NCBI GenBank assembly: GCA_016844515.1
Contig: JAERMP010000010.1
Coordinates: forward strand, 1-18,261
Direction of reading: 5' to 3'
DNA from: Thermoleophilia bacterium
GTDB lineage: Bacteria > Actinomycetota > Thermoleophilia > Gaiellales > Gaiellaceae
Length of the DNA: 18,261 bases
Shown: piece after piece, positions 8,032 to 14,850 of the stretch
How positions within the stretch are numbered: position 1 is the stretch's first letter
Layout of the letters: the number at the start of each line of letters is the position of its first letter
Notes under the pieces: model-generated
Seen by the model: the letters and a program-made list of their open reading frames with translations, nothing else
Told to the model about the DNA's origin: nothing
Databases searched by the model: none
Program-made: the position numbers and the translations under genes

Positions 8032-8993
8032 TCCGGCCTCGCGGCGAGCACGTCGAGCGTCAGAAGCTCGTACGCGACATTCGACGCTGCAACGGCCGTG
8101 GGTGCTCCGGGACCGTCGTAGGGCGGGCTCACCTCGACGATGTCGTAGCCCGAGAACTGCAGGCCGCGAAGCGCCCTCACGAATCCCAGCGCCTCGCGCG
8201 TCGAGAGCCCTCCAGCCTCCGGAGTCCCTGTCCCCGGAGCGAAAGCCGGGTCGAGAACGTCGATATCGAACGAGAGAAACAACGATCCGTCGCCGACCCG
8301 GCTCCGGACGCGTGTCCCGTACTCCTCGGCACTCAGCGTGACGAGCTCCTCGCACGGGATCACCTCGAACCCGAGCTCCTGCGGCATCGCCGCATCATCC
8401 GGCCCGTATACCGAGCCGCGCATCCCGGCGAGCAGCGACCGGCTCGGGTCGAGGAGACCCTCCTCGAGCGCCCGCCGAAACGGCGAGCCGTGGTAGTAAC
8501 GCTCCCCCACGTAGCGATCCCAGACGTCCGCATGCGCGTCGAGGAGAACGAGGCCGAGCGGGCCATGCACCGCGGCGTGCGCCCGCAGCTCACCGAGGAC
8601 GATCGTGTGGTCTCCGCCGAGGCAGAGGGTTCGCGCACCCATGCGGACGATGGGCTCGAGATGCTCTGCGATCTGGGCCATCGTCTTCTCCGCGTTGCCG
8701 GGAGTGATCCCGACGTCACCGAGATCGGCGACGGAGAGCCGCCCGAAGACTTGGGCGTCCTGGACGGGGTTGTACGGCCGCAGCATCATCGACGCCGATC
8801 GCACGGCCTCCGGGCCGAACCGCGTGCCAGGACGGTTCGTCGTCCCGGTGTCGAACGGAATCCCGAGCACCGCTACGTCTACGCCTTCCGGGCTGTCGGC
8901 GAGCGGGCAGCGCCCGAACGTCCTAACACCCGTATAGCGGGGTGCAGCGAAGGCGTCAGGCGGCTCGTAGCGTGGGGCGTCCTCTCTCGCCAC
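8028..8993 (-). CDS. speB: Agmatinase/arginase family ureohydrolase
   Basis: This 321-residue cytoplasmic dimanganese enzyme hydrolyses a guanidino group to urea and an amine; classic agmatinase makes putrescine. All metal ligands are present: H129 in GGDHT (127-130 region), D152/H154/D156 in DAHAD, and D243/D245 in SFDIDVLDP. RYYHGSPFRRA (165-175) and DIVEVSPPYD (284-293) favour agmatinase over arginase, but guanidinobutyrase-like activity is possible. The GTG at 8993 is chosen because TACCGT ends exactly 6 nt before it, a leaderless arrangement, and because the longer frame runs back through the repeat into the MFS gene. It heads a coupled operon with three membrane or glycan genes, an unusual setting for polyamine metabolism. 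Confidence 0.9.
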   Translation of the reverse strand: MAREDAPRYEPPDAFAAPRYTGVRTFGRCPLADSPEGVDVAVLGIPFDTGTTNRPGTRFGPEAVRSASMMLRPYNPVQDAQVFGRLSVADLGDVGITPGNAEKTMAQIAEHLEPIVRMGARTLCLGGDHTIVLGELRAHAAVHGPLGLVLLDAHADVWDRYVGERYYHGSPFRRALEEGLLDPSRSLLAGMRGSVYGPDDAAMPQELGFEVIPCEELVTLSAEEYGTRVRSRVGDGSLFLSFDIDVLDPAFAPGTGTPEAGGLSTREALGFVRALRGLQFSGYDIVEVSPPYDGPGAPTAVAASNVAYELLTLDVLAARPE

Positions 8994-8999
8994 GCGGCG

Positions 9000-9005
9000 A
9001 CGGTA
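9000..9005 (-). promoter_or_regulatory. -10 box of the agmatinase-glycan operon (leaderless)
   Basis: On the minus strand, TACCGT (TANNNT pattern) is followed by exactly six bases and then the GTG start at 8993. The transcript would begin at or beside the first base of the start codon. No clear -35 was seen; the region further upstream is the GGGGTCAGACCCC repeat. Confidence 0.5.
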
Positions 9006-9010
9006 CCAGC

Positions 9011-9086
9011 GGGGTCGGCCCGGGGTCAGACCCGGGGTCAGACCCCGGGCATGTCCGGAAGGGTCATACCTCGCGGGCCTGACCCC
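9011..9086. repeat. GGGGTCAGACCCC palindromic repeat cluster
   Basis: Three head-to-tail copies of a GGGGTCrGmCCC unit occur at 9011-9046. The last forms the perfect palindrome CCCGGGGTCAGACCCCGGG (9031-9049), with 9-bp arms around one base. The unit at 9019-9037 is a nearly perfect version. An inverted TGACCCC (9080-9086) and a partial GGGTCA (9061-9066) follow. The cluster sits between the 3' end of the MFS gene and the agmatinase promoter. It resembles dispersed REP-like elements rather than a classical terminator, having no T tract, but an RNA copy would fold strongly. Confidence 0.7.
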
Positions 9087-9102
9087 ACGCGGTAGCGGCG
9101 GA

Positions 9103-10518
9103 CTACGCGGCTTCTTCCAACGCCAATCCGCTTGCCGGCCGGACGACCTGGTCCGACCGTCGCTTCCGGGGGATGAGGAGTGCGATGAAGGATCCCGTCC
9201 CGAGAACCGCAGCCCCGATCCAGAGTGCCGGCACGAGCCCGTCGTTGAAGGTCTGCGGAGACTCGTAGCCCCCGACGCTGGCAAAGATCGAAGCGAGCAC
9301 GGCCACGCCGAGCACGCCCCCCACCTCGCGGATTGCGTTGTTCGTGCCGGACGCCTTGCCCTCCTCCTGCGGGCGCACGGCCGAGAGGACGACGTTTGCG
9401 ACCGGTGCGAAGAAGAGCGCCATCCCGATTCCCGAGAGGACGAACGGACCGACGAGCGACGTGTACCCGACGGTCGCGTTGGAGACCGCCGCGATCCAAC
9501 CCAGCCCGATCGCCTGCAGCGCGAGTCCCGTCGCCATCAACGGTCGACCACCGATTCTGTCCGAGAGCGCGCCGGCAACTGGTGCGACGAACATCGGCAT
9601 CAGCGTCCAAGGGAGTATCCGGAGGCCGGCGCCGAGCGGCGAGTAGCCCTGCGCGGTTTGGAAGAACTGGCTGAGCAGGAAGATTGAGCCGAACATACCG
9701 AAGTACATGAGGAGCGACGCGCCGTTCGCTGCAGCGAAGGCGCGGTTACGGAAGAACCTCATCGGCAGCATCGGCTGAGGGGTCCGAAGCTCCCAAGCGA
9801 CGAAGGCGGCGAGCAGGAGCGCGCCGAGTAGGAGCGCGCCGACAATCGTCGGGCTCGTCCATCCGTCGCCGTTGCCGTGAATGAGGCCCCAGACGATCCC
9901 GAGCAACCCCCCGCTGGCCAGCGCGAGACCGGGGATGTCGAGCGCCTTGTCAGGCCCGGTGCTCTCACGCAGCATCAAGGCGAGCGGCAACAGGAGGATC
10001 CCGACGGGGACGTTCAGCCAGAAGATCCACTGCCAGGAGATGCCGTCGACGACGGCTCCCCCGACGAGCGGGCCCATGGCAACCGCGAGGCCGGCGATGC
10101 CCGACCAGGCGCCGAGCGCGAGGCCACGCTTCTCGCGGGCGACCGCGGCGCTCAGGATGGTCAACGTCAGAGGCGTGACGATCGCGGCGCCGAATCCCTG
10201 AAGCGCGCGTGCGGCGATCAGCCAGTCGGCCGACGGCGCAAGCGCTGCTGCGGCCGAGGCGGCGGTGAACAGCCCGACGCCGATCAAGAACATCCGCTTG
10301 CGGCCGAACCGGTCGCCGAGGGCGGCTCCGGTGAGCACGAAGACCGCGAACGTCAACGTGTACGCGTTCACCGTCCACTCGAGCTCCTCGATCGACGCCG
10401 CGAGGTCGACACGGATCACCGGGAGTGCGGTCGAGACGACGAGGTTGTCGAGCACGACCATGAAGAGCGCGACCGAGGTGATCGCGAACGTCCACAGAGT
10501 CCTGGCACTGGCGGTCAT
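9103..10518 (-). CDS. MFS transporter, DHA2 (EmrB/QacA-type) drug efflux family
   Basis: This 471-residue inner-membrane proton antiporter of the 14-TM DHA2 group would export drugs or toxic metabolites. Family marks include the first helix with LDNLVVSTALPVI (23-35), the loop motif A at GDRFGRKRMF (67-76), ARALQGFGAAIVTP (103-116, motif B region) and motif C-like GPLVGGAVVDGISWQWIFWLNVPVG. Its length is normal for the family and it looks intact. The ATG at 10518 has a strong AAGGAG five bases upstream. It lies 56 bp after the TetR gene on the same strand, with an operator-like dyad between them, so it is almost certainly the regulated target. The substrate is unknown. Confidence 0.95.
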   Translation of the reverse strand: MTASARTLWTFAITSVALFMVVLDNLVVSTALPVIRVDLAASIEELEWTVNAYTLTFAVFVLTGAALGDRFGRKRMFLIGVGLFTAASAAAALAPSADWLIAARALQGFGAAIVTPLTLTILSAAVAREKRGLALGAWSGIAGLAVAMGPLVGGAVVDGISWQWIFWLNVPVGILLLPLALMLRESTGPDKALDIPGLALASGGLLGIVWGLIHGNGDGWTSPTIVGALLLGALLLAAFVAWELRTPQPMLPMRFFRNRAFAAANGASLLMYFGMFGSIFLLSQFFQTAQGYSPLGAGLRILPWTLMPMFVAPVAGALSDRIGGRPLMATGLALQAIGLGWIAAVSNATVGYTSLVGPFVLSGIGMALFFAPVANVVLSAVRPQEEGKASGTNNAIREVGGVLGVAVLASIFASVGGYESPQTFNDGLVPALWIGAAVLGTGSFIALLIPRKRRSDQVVRPASGLALEEAA

Positions 10519-10523
10519 CGTTA

Positions 10524-10529
10524 CTCCTT
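10524..10529 (-). promoter_or_regulatory. Strong ribosome-binding site of the MFS gene
   Basis: AAGGAG on the minus strand lies five bases before the ATG at 10518. It stands out because the operon-head genes around it mostly appear leaderless. Confidence 0.8.
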
Positions 10530-10537
10530 GGTGTGTA

Positions 10538-10553
10538 GTGACTGATTACTCAC
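10538..10553. promoter_or_regulatory. TetR operator candidate in front of the MFS gene
   Basis: GTGACTGATTACTCAC is an imperfect dyad in which 12 of 16 positions are symmetric. On the minus strand it contains GTGAGT, a hexamer repeated in the site upstream of the TetR gene (11166-11177). It lies about 20 bp before the MFS start. Binding by the neighbouring TetR protein is inferred. Confidence 0.6.
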
Positions 10554-10574
10554 AATTGCAGGAAAAAAGAGAGA

Positions 10575-11150
10575 TCAGGCGGGTCGTTCAGGATCCAGAT
10601 CGTTGCAGCCGGCCATCAGGCGTACGGCCCACGGCTCGGGCTCTTCCTCCTCGTGAAGGCCCATAGCTCCGACGACGTTGAAGAGCATCCCCATGGCGAA
10701 GAAGCGCGCGATGCGCGGTGCCGGAACCCCGGAGACACGCTCGACGTACGTGTAGAGATCGCCGTACCCCTCGCGCACTGCTTGGCGCACGTCGGGGTCG
10801 TCGAGCGCCGCGGCGTACGTCTGGAGCTGCGCCTGCAGCATCGTCGGATCCGTCTTCAGCAGAAAGCCGTACGCCTCGCCCATCGCCGACAAGGCCTCCT
10901 CGCCGCGCAGACCCTCGGCGGCCTGCTGCATCGCTTCGAGCGTCCGTCGGAAGCACCGACGAACCGATGCGAGGTACAGGTCCTTCTTCGACCCGAAGAG
11001 GCGGAAGAGGTACGGCTGCGAGATGCCTGCCCGCCGGGCGATCGCATCCGTCGAGGCTCCATGGAAGCCCGCGCGTGCGAACTCCTCGACCGCCGCTGCG
11101 AGGACATCCGCGCGCCGCTCGTCCGCCGTCTGTCTGGTTGCGGTCGCCAT
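10575..11150 (-). CDS. TetR family transcriptional regulator
   Basis: This 191-residue dimeric DNA-binding protein would repress the neighbouring efflux gene until a ligand binds. The N-terminal TetR domain is clear: RRADVLAAAVEEFARAGFHGASTDAIARRAGISQPYLFRLFGSKKDLY (12-59), with the helix-turn-helix around 33-54. The C-terminal all-helical ligand domain is variable and ends in acidic residues. The ATG at 11150 lies nine bases after a TAACTT -10 box, so the message would have almost no leader. The gene precedes the DHA2 transporter on the same strand. Operator-like sites with a shared GTGAGT hexamer occur before both genes, indicating autoregulation together with control of efflux. Confidence 0.94.
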   Translation of the reverse strand: MATATRQTADERRADVLAAAVEEFARAGFHGASTDAIARRAGISQPYLFRLFGSKKDLYLASVRRCFRRTLEAMQQAAEGLRGEEALSAMGEAYGFLLKTDPTMLQAQLQTYAAALDDPDVRQAVREGYGDLYTYVERVSGVPAPRIARFFAMGMLFNVVGAMGLHEEEEPEPWAVRLMAGCNDLDPERPA

Positions 11151-11159
11151 GAGTATTGG

Positions 11160-11188
11160 AAGTTAGCACTCACTCACAACGATGTCAA
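11160..11188 (-). promoter_or_regulatory. Promoter of the TetR gene
   Basis: Read on the minus strand, a perfect TTGACA (-35, 11183-11188) and TAACTT (-10, 11160-11165) are separated by 17 bp. The promoter overlaps the last codons of the upstream aminotransferase. The start site would fall at about 11151-11154, giving a leader of only 0-3 bases before the ATG at 11150. Confidence 0.7.
11162..11177. promoter_or_regulatory. TetR operator candidate in its own promoter
   Basis: On the minus strand, GTGAGTGAGTGCTAAC fills most of the spacer between the -35 and -10 elements. It shares GTGAGT with the dyad upstream of the MFS gene, though its own symmetry is weak (8 of 16 positions). Its position would let a bound repressor block its own transcription. 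Confidence 0.55.
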
Positions 11189-12235
11189 CACCGCCACGAC
11201 GCGCTCGACCTCCTCCTCGGTCGTGGACGTCGCGAACGGGAGCGCGAGCGCGCGCTCGAACGCGCGATCCGCGCCGGGGAAGGCGCCTTGTGACCGATAC
11301 GGCTCGAGTCGGTGGAGAGCCCAGGTCCCGATCTGCGCCTCGATCCCCGCTGCGCGGAGGGCGGCGAGGGCTTCGTCACGCCGATCGAGCTGGACGACGT
11401 AGGCCTGCCAACCGTGCCGGTCGCCCTCGGCAGCGCTCGGGGTGAGCACGAAGTGCTCGAGCCGCTCGGTGTACCAGCGTGCGACGCGCTCGCGTGCGGC
11501 GAGCAGCTCATCGAGGCGTGCGAGCTGGGGGATGCCGATCGCGCACAGAAGGTCGGGTAGCCGGTAGTTGAAGCCGGGCGACGGCATGTCTCCGAGGGCT
11601 GCCCAGCCGTGATGCCGAAGCCGCCGCACTGTTGCGTCCAACGCGGCCTCGTCCGTCGTGACCGCCCCACCCTCACCCGTCGTCACGATCTTGCGCGGGT
11701 GGAACGAGAGGCAGGCGGCGACGCCGAGCGCGCCGCACGGCGTCCCGCGGTAACTGGCACCGAGCGCACCGGCCGCATCCTCGACGAGCGCGACCTCCTG
11801 TGGAACGGCGGTCTGCAGCGCCTCCCAGTCCACCGGACGGCCGAAGAGGTGTACCGCCATCACCACCCGCGTCCTCGGAGTCACAGCGGCGGCAACGGCT
11901 GCCGGATCGAGATCGAACGTGTCCGGATCGATGTCCACGAGCACGGCGCGAGCTCCGCAGAGCTCGACGGCGTTGGCGGTTGCCGGGAAGGTGTACGCGG
12001 GAACGATCACCTCGTCCCCCGGGCCGATCTCGAGCGCGAGGAGCGCGAGATGCAACGCAGCTGTTCCCGACGACACGGCGGCGGCACAAGCCGTCCCCAC
12101 TGCGCGCGCGACCGCGGCTTCGAACTCCTCCACCTTCGGCCCCATGGTCAGTTGGCCGGTACGTATGACCTCCTCGACCGCGGCGAGCTCGGCCTCGCCC
12201 ACATCCGGCCGCGCAAGCCGGATCGGCTCGCTCAT
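11174..12235 (-). CDS. DegT/DnrJ/EryC1/StrS-type sugar aminotransferase
   Basis: This 353-residue cytoplasmic PLP enzyme would transaminate a keto-sugar nucleotide to an amino sugar. PLP-site residues are visible: SSGTAALHLAL (55-65), the VEDAA aspartate D153 that contacts the pyridine nitrogen, and the Schiff-base lysine K182 in SFHPRKIVTTGEGG (177-190). The residue three after D153 is Gly rather than the commoner Gln or His; I believe this is normal in the SFHPRK/TTGEGG clade. GFNYRLPDLLCAIG (about 222-235) is also typical. The ATG at 12235 overlaps the stop of the epimerase (ATGA), so the two are coupled and probably act in sequence on one sugar nucleotide. The last codons contain the TetR promoter. 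Confidence 0.93.
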   Translation of the reverse strand: MSEPIRLARPDVGEAELAAVEEVIRTGQLTMGPKVEEFEAAVARAVGTACAAAVSSGTAALHLALLALEIGPGDEVIVPAYTFPATANAVELCGARAVLVDIDPDTFDLDPAAVAAAVTPRTRVVMAVHLFGRPVDWEALQTAVPQEVALVEDAAGALGASYRGTPCGALGVAACLSFHPRKIVTTGEGGAVTTDEAALDATVRRLRHHGWAALGDMPSPGFNYRLPDLLCAIGIPQLARLDELLAARERVARWYTERLEHFVLTPSAAEGDRHGWQAYVVQLDRRDEALAALRAAGIEAQIGTWALHRLEPYRSQGAFPGADRAFERALALPFATSTTEEEVERVVAVLTSL

Positions 12236-13197
12236 GTCTCGAGCCGCTCCCGGTACCAGGCGATGGTGCGTTCGAGTCCCTCGTCGAGATCGACCTTGGC
12301 CTCGAAGCCGAGCAGCTCACGCGCCTTGTCCACGTTCGGAATGCGGAGCTCGACGTCGGTGTAATGGAGGGTCTGAAAGACGATGCCGCCCGGGCACCCC
12401 GAGAGGCGCTTCACCCGCTGCGCGAGATCGTGGATCGTGACGGCAGATCGCGCATTGCCGATGTTGAAGCTCTCCCCGACGGCGTTGGGGCTCTCGAGGG
12501 CGAGGAGTGTGCCGTCCACCATGTCGTCGACGTAGCACCAGGCCCGGATCTGGGAGCCGTCGCCGTGGATCGTGAGATCGCGACCCGCGAGGGCAGCCTC
12601 GATGAACGCACGGATCGCGCCGCCTCCGATCTGGCCAGGGCCGTAGACGTTGAACGGGCGCACCGACGTCGTCGGCAGATCGAGCTCAGAGTGGTAGGCG
12701 TGGGCCATGTGCTCGCCCGCCAGCTTCGACACGGCGTACGTCCACCGCGCCTCGCCAACTGAGCCGATGGTCGTCACGTGCGCCTCGTGCACGTTGAACG
12801 CGTGCTGGCCGAAGACCTCACTGGTGGAGAAGTCCACGAGCCGCTCGATCGTGTCGCTGGATCGAAGCGCTGCCTCGAGCACGTTGTACGTGCCGATGAC
12901 GTTGACGCGCATCGTGCGCACCGGGCTCGCCAGCACCGTGTCCACGCCGGCGATCCCGGCGCAGTGCACGACGTGGGTCGCCCCGCTGATGACGTCCGTG
13001 AGGCGCTCTGTGTCGAGGACGTCGCCCTCGACGAACGTGAAGTTCGGATGCTCCGCGAGGTTCGTACCGCCGAGCGTGTCGCGGTGGAGGTTGTCGAGGG
13101 CGATGATCTCGTTGTCGTCGACGAGCCGCCGCGCGAGCGTGGTGCCGATGAACCCGGCGCCACCGGTGACGACGATTCGCTTCCCGGTCAGCGCCAC
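12232..13197 (-). CDS. NAD-dependent sugar epimerase/dehydratase (extended SDR)
   Basis: This 321-residue cytoplasmic nucleotide-sugar enzyme belongs to the extended short-chain dehydrogenase group, related to GalE and RmlB. The Rossmann NAD site is TGGAGFIG (11-18), with the acidic D35 at the end of the second strand. The active site has FSTSEVFG (123-130) and the Y154xxxK158 pair in TYAVSKLAGE. RPFNVYGPGQ and HGDGSQIRAWCYVDDMV are standard substrate-loop segments. STSEVFG is closer to dehydratase-like and UDP-glucuronate-processing members than to plain GalE, but the exact reaction is open. It starts nine bases after the GT87 stop and is coupled to the aminotransferase, suggesting the pair makes an amino-sugar nucleotide. 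Confidence 0.93.
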   Translation of the reverse strand: MALTGKRIVVTGGAGFIGTTLARRLVDDNEIIALDNLHRDTLGGTNLAEHPNFTFVEGDVLDTERLTDVISGATHVVHCAGIAGVDTVLASPVRTMRVNVIGTYNVLEAALRSSDTIERLVDFSTSEVFGQHAFNVHEAHVTTIGSVGEARWTYAVSKLAGEHMAHAYHSELDLPTTSVRPFNVYGPGQIGGGAIRAFIEAALAGRDLTIHGDGSQIRAWCYVDDMVDGTLLALESPNAVGESFNIGNARSAVTIHDLAQRVKRLSGCPGGIVFQTLHYTDVELRIPNVDKARELLGFEAKVDLDEGLERTIAWYRERLET

Positions 13198-13206
13198 GGC
13201 GCGAGT

Positions 13207-14337
13207 CTACTTCGCGACCAGATCCGCTTCGCCGCGCCTCAGCGACGCGAAGAAGACCCCGGCGACCAGAAGCGTGATCGTCAGTACCGGGAGCGCCTCA
13301 CCTTCAGGTGACGCGCGGTACCAGTCGAACATGTACAGCACAGTCGCCGCCAGAACGACGATCCAGAGCGGCGAGATCTTCGGACGGGCGAGCGCGACCG
13401 GCGCCAGCAGAAGAACGAGGTAGTGCGGCCATACGACGGGTGTCAGGACGAGCGCTGCCGCCAAGACGAGAGTCAGCGACCGACGATCCCGGTCACGGGT
13501 ACTCCAGCCCACGTCTCGGGCAACGCGGAACGCAAGGGTCAAGAGGGCGACTCCCAGCAGCACCGACACCGCCTGAGCGAGCGCCGGGGAGCTTCCGAGC
13601 GAGCGAGCCGCCGCGATCACGCTGTACGAGCGGTAGTCCTGCTGATCCGCAACCTCGTCGAGGAGCGCCGGATACTGCGTCAGATCGTCGAGCCCGATAG
13701 CGATCCACGGGATGAACACGAGGCCGAATCCCACGACGATTGAGAGCACAGCAGCCCGGATGCGTCCGGTGAACGCGAGCCAGAGTGCCAGAGGCCAGAG
13801 GAAGAGCTTGGCCGCCACCGCACCGCCGGTCGCGCCCGCTGCTCCCCACGGGGTATCTCGGTATCGCCAGAGAGCCGCCACCAGGAGGAGGAGCAGCGGC
13901 CCGATCGCCCCGTACTCGATCGCCTCGCGCGTGAACGGCCAGAGGAGCGCGACGGGATAGCACCGCCAATCCCTCACTCCGAGCAGCCAGAGTGCCCAGA
14001 CGACACAGCCGGCCATGAGGAGCGCAAACAAGATCGCCGCCACGGACACCGGGAGTATCGAGAGCGGGATCATCGCAATCGCCAAGAGCGGTGGGTAGAC
14101 GTAGCCGAGGTAGTGGCCTATGCCGTCGACATCCTGGTACGGGCTCCGCCCGGCGAGGATCGCGTCCCCGGAATCCAGGAAGATGCCAAGATCCGGCGCC
14201 ACCACCCAGCCGGCGAGGGCCCAGAGCGCGGGGTCGTAGTACAGCCTGGCCGCAACCTTCGCCGCCACCACGATGAGTACGGCCCCGAGAATCGTGGCGA
14301 CCGCGAGCAGGACGAGACGCTTGGTCGGCGTGCGCAC
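13207..14337 (-). CDS. GT87 (DUF2029) polyprenyl-phosphate mannose-type glycosyltransferase
   Basis: This 376-residue polytopic GT-C enzyme transfers a sugar from a polyprenyl-phosphate donor, mannose in characterised actinobacterial members such as PimE, on the outer membrane face. The first extracytoplasmic loop holds PDLGIFLDSGDAILAGRSPY (48-67), in which D49 and D55 are the likely acidic catalytic positions. YVYPP (79-83) is a family hallmark. About ten hydrophobic helices follow. The start is a GTG at 14337, six bases after TACTGT, so the message would be leaderless. It heads the operon with the epimerase and aminotransferase and is divergent from the SSI-like lipoprotein gene across 74 bp. 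Confidence 0.88.
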   Translation of the reverse strand: MRTPTKRLVLLAVATILGAVLIVVAAKVAARLYYDPALWALAGWVVAPDLGIFLDSGDAILAGRSPYQDVDGIGHYLGYVYPPLLAIAMIPLSILPVSVAAILFALLMAGCVVWALWLLGVRDWRCYPVALLWPFTREAIEYGAIGPLLLLLVAALWRYRDTPWGAAGATGGAVAAKLFLWPLALWLAFTGRIRAAVLSIVVGFGLVFIPWIAIGLDDLTQYPALLDEVADQQDYRSYSVIAAARSLGSSPALAQAVSVLLGVALLTLAFRVARDVGWSTRDRDRRSLTLVLAAALVLTPVVWPHYLVLLLAPVALARPKISPLWIVVLAATVLYMFDWYRASPEGEALPVLTITLLVAGVFFASLRRGEADLVAK

Positions 14338-14343
14338 GCGCGG

Positions 14344-14349
14344 ACAGTA
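14344..14349 (-). promoter_or_regulatory. -10 box of the GT87-epimerase-aminotransferase operon (leaderless)
   Basis: On the minus strand, TACTGT is followed by exactly six bases and then the GTG start at 14337. No convincing -35 was seen, which is common for leaderless actinobacterial promoters. Confidence 0.5.
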
Positions 14350-14399
14350 GCCGCGTGAGGGGACGCTCCCCCGTTCGATCTGGGTCGACGGCTGGCGGT

Positions 14400-14405
14400 T
14401 ACCCT
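14400..14405 (+). promoter_or_regulatory. -10 box of the SSI-like lipoprotein gene (leaderless)
   Basis: TACCCT is followed by exactly six bases (GGAGAC) and then the ATG at 14412. GGAG in those six bases could instead act as a close ribosome-binding site for a longer message, so the reading is ambiguous. Confidence 0.45.
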
Positions 14406-14411
14406 GGAGAC

Positions 14412-14822
14412 ATGCGAACGGTCGCCGCGCTCGTATTCTCTGTGGGTGTGTTAGGCGCCTGCGCTTCGGGCTTTTCGAGCACGTCCACAGTAACGTCGCT
14501 CAGGATCACCTACTGGGAGAACGGCGCGAACACGGACTCGAGCGTGACGTGGACACTTCGCTGCAACCCGCCTCGAGGGTCGCTGCCGCGGAAGGCCTTC
14601 GCGTGCCGCCGACTTGCCACGGGCGGGTCGAAGCTCTTCGCGCCGTTGCCGCCAGACATCGTCTGTACCGAGATCTACGGAGGGCCGCAGAAGGCCCGCG
14701 TCGTCGGAACCGTTGCCGGGAAGCGGGTCTGGGCGACGTTCGCGCGCACGAACGGCTGCGACATCGGCCGCTGGAATCGCGTTTCGCCGTGGCTCCTGCC
14801 GCCCGGCGGGGTCACGAACTAG
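14412..14822 (+). CDS. Lipoprotein with subtilisin-inhibitor-like (SSI) domain
   Basis: This 136-residue exported protein has a lipoprotein signal peptide (hydrophobic residues 4-16, lipobox LGAC, lipidated C17), a short Ser/Thr linker and a domain resembling the Streptomyces subtilisin inhibitor. Four domain cysteines (C51, C65, C85, C116) match the SSI disulfide spacing (about 15 and 30 residues). RTNGCDIGRWNRV (112-124) is a strong family signature. Known SSI proteins inhibit serine proteases through the residue two after the third cysteine; here that P1 position is Glu87 in CTEIYGGPQ. Inhibition is not certain, since some relatives may only share the fold. The ATG at 14412 is chosen over a longer frame from 14355 because it begins a proper signal peptide. 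It lies 28 bp before the ATP-grasp gene. Confidence 0.82.
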   Translation: MRTVAALVFSVGVLGACASGFSSTSTVTSLRITYWENGANTDSSVTWTLRCNPPRGSLPRKAFACRRLATGGSKLFAPLPPDIVCTEIYGGPQKARVVGTVAGKRVWATFARTNGCDIGRWNRVSPWLLPPGGVTN

Positions 14823-14835
14823 CTCACGGCGTCGT

Positions 14836-14841
14836 TAGCAT
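14836..14841 (+). promoter_or_regulatory. Possible -10 box of the ATP-grasp operon
   Basis: TAGCAT ends nine bases before the GTG start at 14851, in the 28-bp gap after the lipoprotein gene. It would give an almost leaderless transcript. No -35 is evident, and read-through from the upstream promoter is also possible. Confidence 0.35.
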
Positions 14842-14850
14842 CGACGGCTC

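Noticed and set aside
8994..9284. Longer N-terminus for the agmatinase, starting at 9284
   Set aside because: The extension would run through the palindromic repeat and into the MFS coding region, and its sequence is arginine/serine-rich noise. The GTG at 8993 matches the family N-terminus and the -10 spacing.
10563..10568. T6 tract just after the TetR stop (minus strand) as an intrinsic terminator
   Set aside because: No stable GC stem precedes it, and the gap also has to carry the MFS operator, so a terminator cannot be supported.
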